Positions 1-8,453 of a stretch of DNA of 18,253 nucleotides are shown one piece after another. Origin of the DNA: an uncultured Phycisphaerales bacterium (lineage in GTDB: Bacteria; Planctomycetota; Phycisphaerae; Phycisphaerales; UBA1924). The stretch is from NCBI GenBank assembly GCA_937871415.1, contig CALMQD010000111.1, positions 1-18,253 of the forward strand, given 5' to 3'. How positions within the stretch are numbered: position 1 is the stretch's first letter; each line of letters starts with the position of its first letter. The notes beneath the pieces were generated by a model, which was given only the letters and a program-made list of their open reading frames with translations, did no database searches and was not told where the DNA came from. A program made the translations under genes and the position numbers.

Positions 1-3000
1 CAAGGCCGCAGGCGCCGGCCTCGCCCGGATTCGTGAGCGTGCGACGAAGGTCGCAGGCCCAGGCGGGGCTGCGCACCGACACGCGGGGCGCGACCGGATG
101 ACCGTCGCGCCCGCGCCAAGCCGCGGCTTCGTGGTTTCCCGGCTCCGGCCCCGCGCGCTGCTCGGTCACGGGCCGGCGCCAATCCCACGAGAACGGCCCG
201 TGCACAAGCCATTGCGTGACGGGACGCTGCGCGCGGAGAAGTTCCTGTGCAATGGTCGCCGCCTCTCCACGCGCATCACGCGTTCGGACCACCGCCACTC
301 GACGCGCCATCAGTCCCACCGGCGGCAACTTCAACGCCCGCGAGTGATCGCCCGGAAGCGCGATCTCGACGAAGCCGCGACTGAAGTGGCCGTCGCCCTC
401 CGTCCCCCCCTGTGCGGCGCCCGTGAACTCGACCGTCTGCTCGCTCATCAGCGACTCGGTCCGACCCAGCACGTCGACGATCTGCACCGTCGCCGTCTCG
501 CCGGGCTTCGCGTACGGGTGGATCAGCAGTGTTCGCGCGGCTCCCGTCGCCGGCGCCGCGCACGGCCCCGGGTCAACGCTTGCAACACCGATCCCATCGA
601 CCGCACGCAGGCGCGCGGCACGCCGTTCGAGTTCCTCGACCCTCGGCGCCGAGCCCGCCGAAGTGAGGATCCGCGGTCGCGCGCCGTCGTCGGAGTCCCG
701 AGTTCGGCGCATCTCGCGTTCGAGACGACGCCGAGCGCCCCGTTCGTCGTCAGCCGCGGCGTCCATCGGCACACTCGCGTCAAAGGCGACGGACTCCCGG
801 ATGTCGCGCAAACCCAGGTCCGTTCGCTCCGGCGCTGCACCGATCTCGATCACGATCCGGCGGCGCGGCGGCTGTCCGGCATAGGCGCCCACGGTCCCGG
901 CGACTTCCAGATGCAATCGCCAGGATTGCCCGGGCGTGGGTGCCCAGGTGGCAACCACCCTCGTCGTCCCGTGCTCGCCGCGCCGATACCCGTCGCTCTC
1001 GCCGTCGTCCTCGTAGAGGAAGCGTTCGAAGCGTCGCGTCCCCGGGTTCGGGCCCACGGTCGCCGGCGGGAACAGCCGCACGATGAGCGTGGGTTCCGCG
1101 GCGACTCCGCTCATGCGCGTCGTCGCGGGCTGCAGGAAAAGCGGCGGGCCGGCGCGCGCAAACACCGGCATCTCGTCGATCGCCGCGCCGATCCACGCAT
1201 AGCGACCGTCAGGACTTGCCGCCGGAACAACCACGTGCTCACCCGTCGTGAGGTTGAACCACGACTGCGCACCGGCCGGCGCTTCCTCGTCGGCGGAGTT
1301 TGGCGGCGGGAACCACACGGCGCGCGTCGCGACAAAGTCAGGCCCTTCTCCCGGAGACACGACCGGCGCGACCAGCACATCGTCGCCGAGCATGTACTGA
1401 TGAGGGCACGCGTAGGCGCTTTCGCAGCCCGGGTGATCCCACCACATCGGACGCAGGAGCGGCTCGGCACCCTGCGAAGACCGCCACGCGGCGGTGTAGA
1501 TCGACGGGAACAGCACCGCCCGCAGGTCGAACGCCCGCTTGGCCGCGGCCCGGAACGGCTCGGCGAGCAGCCACGGCCGACGGTCGAGGTCCTGCTGCCG
1601 CGCCGAGTGCAGGCGCAGCGCCGCGCTGAGCGCGCCGAACTGAATCCACCGCGTCAGGGCCTCGTCGTTGCGCGGCCCGAAGTGGCCGCCGATGTCGTGC
1701 GACCAGAAAAAGCACCCCGACCCGGCGCTGGCGAGCGAGAAGGCGACCTGGTACGCGAGCATCTCCCAGCCCGTGTGCGCATCGCCCGAGAAGTGGATCG
1801 GATGCCGGTGGTCGCCGAGGCCCGCAAACCGCGAGAAACTCAGGCCTCGACGGCGAGGCAATCCCCCTTCGAGCGTCGGTTCCTCCGGGCGGCCGCGCGC
1901 CGGAGTGCCGGCGCGGGAGTGCTCGAAGAACAGCCGGTTCAGCCACGTAAGATTGGTAAGCCCCGGCACCGAGCGCACGAAGCGTTCCTGCTGCCAGTCG
2001 AGCCACCAGAAGTCCACGCCCTGCGCGAGCGTCGTCGGCGCGGTCGAGGCCCCGGCGTCGCCCTCCGGCGCCTCCAAGGGCGCGAGCATCTCATCGAAGA
2101 TCGCGCGCATGTACGCCTTGTTCCCCGCGTCGAACTCGATGCGGTCGCGCGTGCCCGGGTCGGCGCCGAGCCGGCGCATGAACGCGTCGTACCGTTCCTC
2201 GCCCGGTCCGACGCCCTCCGCCGGGTGCAGGTTGAGCGAGACCTTCAGGCCCTCGGCGTGCAGGTCGCTCAGCAGGGCCTCGGCGTCGGGCAGGAGCCGC
2301 CGATTCCAACTCCACCCGGTCCATCGCCCGTCCGTCGAGGCGCTGTGCCAGTCCATGTCGAGCACCATCACGTCCAGCGGGAAGCCGTATCGCTCGTAGT
2401 CTCGAACGATCTCGCGATACTCGGCGGACGTGTAGGGCCAGTAGCGGCTGAATCAGCTCCCCAGCGCCGATCTTCGCGGCAGAGGGACCGGGCCGCTCAC
2501 CAACGCGAGCGAACGCAGCGCCGCGCCGTAATCCTCGCCGTACATGAACAGGTACCAGTCGATGCGCGCCGAGCCGTCGGGTCCGGACATCGCGTACCCC
2601 AGCCAATCGCGGCACGCGACCCAGTCGTCGACGAGCAGGTGGCCCGACGAGTCATCCGCGAGCCCCCATCCGCGGCGTGAGAGGATGCCGACCGCAAGGG
2701 TCGACCCGGGGTCCGGGCCGCGCCGGTTGTCGAGGGATTCGACCGCGCCGCCGAGATTCCGGTCGTCGACCAGCCCCGGACTCCATTCCACCGGCGCGTC
2801 ACCGTCGCGAGACGCGCGTTCGGACTCGCGCAGGCGCACTGTCAGTGCCGGTCCACGCTCGCCGCGCGCCGCGTGGGGCGGAAGGCCGTCGGGCCGGTAC
2901 TCGATGATCAGCCTTTCGCCGGTCAATCGGACAGGCTCGGCGGCACTGTCCGGGACGGTGCAGCGGGCCATCGGCGGGACCGACAACCCGGCGCGCGCGG

Positions 3001-3097
3001 TCGCAAAGAGGCTGGGCTCGTCGACGAACCGCCCGTCGGGCGCCCACTCGACCCGCAGGCAGTTGGGCGTGAGAATCGAGAATCGCGATGAGCCCAT
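1..3097 (-). pseudogene. Glycoside hydrolase family 31 (alpha-glucosidase/alpha-xylosidase-like), interrupted by one in-frame TGA, 3' end off window
   Basis: A GH31 retaining alpha-glycosidase that would release terminal alpha-linked sugars. The ATG at 3095-3097 opens 214 codons, then TGA at 2453-2455 interrupts the motif ALGS-stop-FSRYWPYT, where GH31 proteins usually have Trp (G-x-W-F/W-S-R-Y). I translated the same frame down to base 2 and found no further stop, about 1032 codons in all. Beyond the TGA lie family landmarks: VMVLDMDWH, the nucleophile segment VDFWWLDWQQ, the acid/base segment PIHFSGDAHTGWEM, then FFWSHDIGGHFG, LRPMWWDHPG and the distal beta-sandwich (FLYEDDGESDGY). A long C-terminal extension follows, and a further domain seems to begin near VTQWLVHGPF. 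No clear SD precedes the ATG. The gene may be a recent nonsense allele, an assembly error or a readthrough case; other genes here use TGA as a normal stop. The family call is firm; substrate and functionality are not. Confidence 0.85.
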
Positions 3098-3353
3098 GGG
3101 CAACGGGAGCGTATCAGGGTTCGGCCCATGCTCGGGATCGCTTGCACAAGCCCGCAGACAGCGCAATCTGAACAGTGCATCGCACGCGGAATGTCCGAGA
3201 ATCTGCGCCCGCCGCTCGGCGCCGGCCAACAATGTCGAATCTGCGCGACAGGCCGTCCGTGGCGCGGGCCGGCCGGCCCGGCCCGCCCGATGTTGGAGCG
3301 TGGACCATCCGGCCCCAGATCGATTCCCGTCCGTACTTCGGAGCCCGAGCGAG
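3098..3353. other. Divergent intergenic region with a 16-bp perfect palindrome
   Basis: These 256 bases separate the leftward GH31 gene from the rightward dockerin-tagged gene and must hold both promoters, but no convincing -35/-10 pair is visible. The clearest structure is a perfect 16-bp palindrome, CGGGCCGGCCGGCCCG, at 3265-3280. It may be an operator or simply GC-rich sequence. A GGAG at 3340-3343 is the probable ribosome binding site of the rightward gene, 10 bases before its ATG. Confidence 0.4.
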
Positions 3354-5414
3354 ATGACTTGTTCCTCCCGACTTGCCCATGATCTTCCGCGGCGCACCGG
3401 GCTCGGCCTGGCCCTGCTCCTATTGACCTGCGGCGGCGCCCGCGGGCAGGACTCGGTCCCGTCGACCCCCGGCGGCAACGACGCCCTCTCGCCCTACGAC
3501 GCCACGACGCTCGAAACCCGATACGTCGTCGACGCCGCGCCGCTGACAACCTCGTGGGGCCGGGCGTGGTGGGTCGCGCCCGTGCTGAAGGCGACGCGCG
3601 AGATCAACCCGCTGTACCGCACGAACATCCTGGGCGCCGCGGCCGTTTCGCCGACGTTCAAGACGGGCGTGGCGTTCACGCCCACGAACTTTGCCCTGTG
3701 GTCCGTTGCGGGCGCCGGCGTTCACCCGACGGCGAACACCGCGCCGGGCTCGGTGAGCATCGGCGGTTTCGATCAGCAGTGGGCGCTGGCGTTCTGCGAC
3801 TTCGCCCTGAACCCGACCAACGTCGTGGCGGCGACCGTCGGGCGTGACGATGCGCAGCCCGCGCGCTGGTACGTGCGGCGCGTGCACGCGGTCTCGTCGC
3901 GGTTCACCTCGGGCTCCGCGGACACCTCGACCCTGTCGATCGGCAGCGTTTCGCCCGACGGGCGCGTCTACATGCGCGCCGACAACTTCAACACCCTCCC
4001 GGCGACGTCGACCCGCATCAGCGGCGACAACATCCTCTCGTTCAGTTTGGGCGCGCTGGCGTCGCCGCCGTCGAGCGTCAACACGCTCTTCCTGAACGCG
4101 GGCGTGAACTCCGCCGGAAACACGGGCGCGACCACGTACATCGTGCGGAACGACGCCGCCCCGCACAACACGCCTTCGAACGCGTACTTCGACGCCACCG
4201 GCAACGCCTACGCCCTGATCTTCGACGTGCGCGCGTTCTTCCGCGCGGGATCGACGACGGGCGATCTGACCGCCGCCACCACCAGCCACCGGCCCGCCGG
4301 GAGCGTGGGGCACCGCGGGAACCCGTCGTACGCGCCGATCTCGCCCCTGGGCGGCGTCGGCACCGTCGCGGCGCTCGCCAAGCCGTCGGCCGGCGGATCG
4401 GCCGCGCCCGTCAACCTGCTCGCGGCCTTCGCGGTCAACTCGTCGGGCTCGAGTGTGCCCGCGGTCGTCGCCGGCTCGGCGAGGTCCTTCGCGATCCCCT
4501 CGCCGCTGAGCGTGCCCGGTTTCACGGCAAACACTTCCGGCCTGGCCGCGTTCAAGCAGTACCTGTCGCAGGAGACCTTCCGCGGCGCGAACGGACAAGT
4601 CGGCGTCGGTCAGAACGCCCTGGGTCAACTCGTGCTCGCCGCCGTCGCTTCCGATCCCACCGCCGACGACTTCGTCGCCGTCGTGACCGCCACCGGCCCC
4701 TCGACCTCTTCCTGGAGCGTCGCGGCCTTTCCCGGCAAGAGCGTGCTCAACGCCCAGGACGGCGCTCCCATCGGCGCGATCCAGTCGCCCGACGCCGCCT
4801 TCTCGGCGCCGGCGGTCGACCTGCTCGGCAACGTCTATTTCACCGCGACCTGGACCCCGACCGGCCAGCCCTCGACCACCGGCCTCTTCAAGGCCGTGAA
4901 CACCCCGGGCGGCTACCAGCTCGAGAAGATCCTGTCGGTGGGCGATTCCTTCACCGGCTTGAACTCGGCCCGCGTCGCGACGGTCTCGGCGATCACGCTC
5001 AGCGACGCCGACTCGCTCGCGAGCGGGGCGTTCCACTCTGCTTCGCTCCTGCAGCAGCAGTCGCCGGGGGCAACCACCAGCGATCCGACCGACGCCAAGG
5101 CGGCGGGCGGGCTCATCGTCAACGTCATCCTGACCTACAACAACGCCGGAACGCCCGAGGGTTACGACGCGGTGCTCATGCTCATGCCGCAGGTACCGGG
5201 CGCGACGCCCCCGTGCCCGGCGGACTTTGACCACTCGGGCGCGATCGAGGTCGCCGACTTGTTCGGCTTCCTCGACGCCTGGTTCGTGCAGTTCGGGATG
5301 AGCGAGCCGCCGACGCTCTCGGCGGACTTCATCGACGACGGCGAGGTGAATGTCGCGGACCTGTTCGCGTTCCTCGACGCCTGGTTCGCCGCTTTCGGCA
5401 CCAACTGCCCGTAA
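3354..5414 (+). CDS. Secreted protein of unknown function with C-terminal dockerin-like (GC-type) tag
   Basis: A 686-residue protein. The ATG at 3354 was chosen because it follows GGAG at spacing 10 and starts a clear export signal: a basic start, the hydrophobic stretch LGLALLLLTC, then GGARGQ. The frame is open further upstream only as antisense of the GH31 gene. The middle is Ser/Thr/Ala/Gly-rich and beta-prone, with repeated phrases such as VYMRADNFNT, GNAYALIFDV and GNVYFTATW that suggest a propeller or sandwich fold; I recognise no enzyme motif. The last 66 residues (about 621-686) are two dockerin-like halves, DFDHSGAIEVADLFGFLDAWF and, 34 residues later, DFIDDGEVNVADLFAFLDAWF, flanked by Cys. 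Such tags are common on exported planctomycete proteins and are thought to act in sorting or anchoring; binding of a cohesin is not shown here. Confidence 0.82.
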   Translation: MTCSSRLAHDLPRRTGLGLALLLLTCGGARGQDSVPSTPGGNDALSPYDATTLETRYVVDAAPLTTSWGRAWWVAPVLKATREINPLYRTNILGAAAVSPTFKTGVAFTPTNFALWSVAGAGVHPTANTAPGSVSIGGFDQQWALAFCDFALNPTNVVAATVGRDDAQPARWYVRRVHAVSSRFTSGSADTSTLSIGSVSPDGRVYMRADNFNTLPATSTRISGDNILSFSLGALASPPSSVNTLFLNAGVNSAGNTGATTYIVRNDAAPHNTPSNAYFDATGNAYALIFDVRAFFRAGSTTGDLTAATTSHRPAGSVGHRGNPSYAPISPLGGVGTVAALAKPSAGGSAAPVNLLAAFAVNSSGSSVPAVVAGSARSFAIPSPLSVPGFTANTSGLAAFKQYLSQETFRGANGQVGVGQNALGQLVLAAVASDPTADDFVAVVTATGPSTSSWSVAAFPGKSVLNAQDGAPIGAIQSPDAAFSAPAVDLLGNVYFTATWTPTGQPSTTGLFKAVNTPGGYQLEKILSVGDSFTGLNSARVATVSAITLSDADSLASGAFHSASLLQQQSPGATTSDPTDAKAAGGLIVNVILTYNNAGTPEGYDAVLMLMPQVPGATPPCPADFDHSGAIEVADLFGFLDAWFVQFGMSEPPTLSADFIDDGEVNVADLFAFLDAWFAAFGTNCP

Positions 5415-5518
5415 CCATCCCGCGGGGCGGACGAACCACCGACCGGCGAGCACGGCGAGCGCCGGGTCCGCCGCGCGCTCCCAAGGCCGCGCGGTCCGGG
5501 GCCCCCATAGGATGCCCC
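5415..5518. other. Intergenic spacer with GC-rich inverted repeat
   Basis: This 104-base spacer lies between the dockerin-tagged gene and the ABC exporter gene, both rightward. CCGCGCG at 5471-5477 can pair with CGCGCGG at 5488-5494 (7-bp stem, 10-base loop). There is no following T tract, so it is at best a weak terminator candidate. Confidence 0.25.
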
Positions 5519-7759
5519 ATGGCGCATCCAGCGGGGTCGGGTTCCACTTCCACAAACGGCGGCAGTTCGGGCTCGCCCGCGGCAAAGTCCGCGGCAGCGG
5601 GCGACGGCCCGGGTCACAAGCCGTCGGAAAGCCGGAGCGTCATGCCCTCGGGCGCGGCGCTGTCGTCGCGCCCCAGCCGCGTCATGTTCCGCGAGTACCT
5701 GGAACGCCGGCGGCGAGACCTGCGTGAGAACAGCGACCGGCGGCGTGAACGAAGGGCCCGCCGGCGCGCAGCCAGGGAAGCAGGCGCCGGCGCCGACGGC
5801 GATCGATCGACGACCAGCGGCGCACGATTCGTGTACGGCGGCGCCAAACTCGAGGGCGGCGACGCCGACCGTTTCTCCAAGGCAAGACGCCAGCGCTCGC
5901 GGTCCTTCTGGGCCCTGGCCAGGGCGCTGTGGGCGACGCTCCGCGGGCACCACGGCGTGGTCTACTTCGGGATCATCACCGTCGCGCTGCAGGCCCTCGG
6001 CGGCCTGGCCCTGCCGGGCAGCACCAAACTCGCGCTCGATTACATTCTGACCGACAACCCGGGGCCCTCGGGTCTGCCCGAGTGGATCGGCACCCACGAC
6101 CGGCTCACGCTCTTGTGGATGCTCGGCGGCGCGATCACGTTCGTGAACATCACGTCGCTGCTCATCGGCGTCGCCGGGCGCTGGCAGATGACGCGTCTGA
6201 CCCAGCGCCTGCGCGTGTCGCTGCGCCGGCGCGTCTTCCAGCACGCCGTGCGCCTGCCGCTCCCGCGCGTGTACGCCCTGAAGACCGGCGGCGCGGCGAG
6301 CCTCTTGCGTGAAGACACCGACCTCTCCTCGCAACTGCTCTTCGGCGTGCTCTACAACCCCTTCCGCGCCCTGGTGCAACTGCTCGGAACGCTCGTGATC
6401 CTGGCGACGGTCGACTGGCGGTTGCTCGCGGGCTCGCTCGTGCTGCTGCCCGTGGTCTACGCGAGCCAGAAGACGTGGATCTCACGCATCCGGCCGGTGG
6501 TTCGAGAGACGCACCAGACCCGCATGACCATCGACGCGGGATCGACGGAGGTCTTCGGCGGCATGCGCGTGGTGCGGGGCTTTGCGCGCGAGCAGAAGGA
6601 GGCCGCGCGGTTCTCCCGCGCCAATCACCTGCTGGCCCGCATGGAGATGCTGGTCTGGTGGTGGTCGAGGGCGATCGAACTGGCGTGGTACATCGTGATC
6701 CCGCTGGCGAGCGTCGGCGTGCTGCTCTACGGCGGCTCGCGCGTGATCTCCGGCACGCTGACCATCGGCGACGTGATGATGTTCAGCGCCTACCTGCTCA
6801 TGCTGCTGGGACCGCTGGAGGCGCTGAGCCAGGCGGCGACGGGGATCCAGTCGCAACTGGCGGCGCTCGACCGCATCCTCGACCTGCTCGACGAGCCGAC
6901 GGAGTTCTCGGCGCCGAGCCCCGGCGAACGCTCGGATAGCGGTGCGCTGCCGCCGTCGAGGGTCCGCCTGCGCCCGTCGCAGGTGCGGGGTCGCGTCGAG
7001 ATGCTCGGCGTCGGTTTCACGTATCCGAACGCGCACGAGCCCGTCCTCCGCGACATCTCGCTGGCGATGGAGCCGGGGCAGACGGTCGCGCTCGTCGGCC
7101 CCTCGGGCGCCGGGAAAACCACGCTCTGCAACCTCGTGGCGCGCTTCTATGACCCCACGGTCGGACGGATCGAACTCGACGGGCGGGACGTGCGCGACAT
7201 CGACGTGCGCTCCTACCGATCGCTCCTGGGCATCGTCGAGCAGGACGTATTCCTCTTCGACGGCTCGGTGCGCGAGAACATCGCCTACGGCCGGCGCGCC
7301 GTGACCGACGCCCAGATCTCCGCCGCGGCCCGGGCCGCCAACGCCGAGGAGTTCATCACCCGACTCGAGAAGGGCTACCACACGCTCATCGGCGAGCGCG
7401 GCGTGCGCCTCTCGGGCGGGCAGAAGCAGCGCCTCGCGATCGCCCGCGCCATCCTCGCCGACCCGCGGATCCTCATCCTCGACGAGGCGACCAGCAACCT
7501 CGACACCCTCAGCGAGCAGTTGATCCAGCAGTCGCTCTCGGTGCTCATGAAGGGGCGCACGAGCCTGGTGATCGCCCACCGCCTGAGCACGATCCGCACG
7601 GCGTCGCTGATCGTGGTCCTGGAACACGGGCGCGTGATCGAGACCGGCACGCACGATGCGCTCATGGCCCGATCGGGCGCGTACGCCGAGATGGTGCGTC
7701 GGCAGACCGAACGCCCGGCCGATGCGAACGCCCCGGCCGTGCTCGCCGAGCAGGCTTGA
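5519..7759 (+). CDS. ABC exporter half-transporter (MsbA/multidrug type, fused membrane and ATPase domains)
   Basis: A 746-residue type I ABC exporter subunit that would work as a dimer in the inner membrane, moving lipid, peptide or drug outward by ATP hydrolysis. Membrane domain, about 145-450: helices near VVYFGIITVALQAL, LWMLGGAITFVNITSLLIGV, LVQLLGTLVILATV, LLAGSLVLLPVVYA, WYIVIPLASVGVLL and VMMFSAYLLMLLGPL. ATPase domain, about 490-730: Walker A GPSGAGKT (527-534), Q-loop VEQD, signature LSGGQKQ (631-637), Walker B ILILDE (651-656), H-loop IAHRLST (His 687). All catalytic motifs are intact. Residues 1-125 are an unusual Ser/Gly then Arg-rich cytosolic extension (RRRERRARRRAAR). The start is uncertain: ATGs at 5642 (GGAG four bases upstream) and 5684 are alternatives and would shorten this extension. 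The substrate cannot be told from sequence, and no partner subunit is adjacent. Confidence 0.9.
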   Translation: MAHPAGSGSTSTNGGSSGSPAAKSAAAGDGPGHKPSESRSVMPSGAALSSRPSRVMFREYLERRRRDLRENSDRRRERRARRRAAREAGAGADGDRSTTSGARFVYGGAKLEGGDADRFSKARRQRSRSFWALARALWATLRGHHGVVYFGIITVALQALGGLALPGSTKLALDYILTDNPGPSGLPEWIGTHDRLTLLWMLGGAITFVNITSLLIGVAGRWQMTRLTQRLRVSLRRRVFQHAVRLPLPRVYALKTGGAASLLREDTDLSSQLLFGVLYNPFRALVQLLGTLVILATVDWRLLAGSLVLLPVVYASQKTWISRIRPVVRETHQTRMTIDAGSTEVFGGMRVVRGFAREQKEAARFSRANHLLARMEMLVWWWSRAIELAWYIVIPLASVGVLLYGGSRVISGTLTIGDVMMFSAYLLMLLGPLEALSQAATGIQSQLAALDRILDLLDEPTEFSAPSPGERSDSGALPPSRVRLRPSQVRGRVEMLGVGFTYPNAHEPVLRDISLAMEPGQTVALVGPSGAGKTTLCNLVARFYDPTVGRIELDGRDVRDIDVRSYRSLLGIVEQDVFLFDGSVRENIAYGRRAVTDAQISAAARAANAEEFITRLEKGYHTLIGERGVRLSGGQKQRLAIARAILADPRILILDEATSNLDTLSEQLIQQSLSVLMKGRTSLVIAHRLSTIRTASLIVVLEHGRVIETGTHDALMARSGAYAEMVRRQTERPADANAPAVLAEQA

Positions 7760-7809
7760 GCGCCATCCACAACGGATCGATCGATTCGAGCGTCAAGACG
7801 CGCGATCGC

Positions 7810-8421
7810 TCAGAGCGGCTCTTCCACGCCCGCATCGATCTCGGCCGGGTTCTTCTTGATGAAGAGGAACCAGACAAGGACGAAGGCGGGATATGCCAGG
7901 CCGAGGAGTGCGCCGATCACGAGGCTGAGTTGCGCGATCATGCCGCTCTGGCCGTTCTGTTGCGCCCAGAAGTTGTCGGCGTTGTTCCGCGCCCATTCCG
8001 CGATCGCGCTCTGCTTCTGAACCGCGAGCACGGTGCCGACGATCGTGGTCACGACTGAAATACCCGCGTAGATCAGGTGCATCTGACGTGCCTGCGGCTT
8101 GCGCTTGATCAGCCAGATGCCCGCGACCAGCAGCAACACCACGACCGCCGCGCCCACGATCATCTGCAGCCATTCCACCGGCCCCGCCAGCATCACCTGC
8201 GGCATGTCCGGGATCGGCTGGCCGTCACGTGTTTTCTGACCCTGCATGATCTGCTTCATGAAGGGCTGGGCCGCGAGGCCCAGCACGCCGCAGCCCGTGC
8301 ACGTCAGCCCCAGGCTCGCCCACACGATCGACACGATGCCGATGGTCTTGGGCCACGTGGGCGGCTCATCGATCTCGAGCTGTGTGACGGGGAACTGAGG
8401 AGGAGGGGGCATGGTGCTCAT
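7810..8421 (-). CDS. Four-helix membrane protein of unknown function
   Basis: A 203-residue protein. The ATG at 8419-8421 was chosen because an AAGGGAG ribosome site lies just upstream, and because the longer frame to 8622 would run into the pheS coding region. The N-terminus is Pro-rich (MSTMPPPPQFP). Four hydrophobic segments follow: TIGIVSIVWASLGLTCTGCG, LQMIVGAAVVVLLLVAGIWL, LIYAGISVVTTIVGTVLAV and QLSLVIGALLGLAYPAFVLV, ending FLFIKKNPAEIDAG. The layout resembles small planctomycete membrane proteins of unknown role. It starts 32 bases after the pheS stop on the same strand and is probably cotranscribed with pheS. It converges on the ABC exporter gene across a 50-base gap with no clear terminator. 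No function is assigned. Confidence 0.8.
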   Translation of the reverse strand: MSTMPPPPQFPVTQLEIDEPPTWPKTIGIVSIVWASLGLTCTGCGVLGLAAQPFMKQIMQGQKTRDGQPIPDMPQVMLAGPVEWLQMIVGAAVVVLLLVAGIWLIKRKPQARQMHLIYAGISVVTTIVGTVLAVQKQSAIAEWARNNADNFWAQQNGQSGMIAQLSLVIGALLGLAYPAFVLVWFLFIKKNPAEIDAGVEEPL

Positions 8422-8453
8422 CGGCTCGTCTCCCTTCGAAGTGCGTGTGGCGC

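Noticed and set aside
2453..2455. Selenocysteine or reassigned TGA
   Set aside because: The aligned residue is Trp, not Cys, and several other genes in the window end normally in TGA.
98..2680. 860-codon open frame on the plus strand
   Set aside because: It is antisense to the GH31 frame, which has family motifs; the plus-strand product is Arg/Pro-rich with no recognisable motif, as expected for antisense of high-GC genes.
2544..3353. Upstream extension of the dockerin-tagged protein to 956 residues
   Set aside because: The extra part overlaps the GH31 gene in antisense, and a proper signal peptide and ribosome site begin at 3354.
3420..5585. 721-codon open frame on the minus strand
   Set aside because: Antisense to the dockerin-tagged gene; low-complexity Arg/Gly/Val composition and no motifs.
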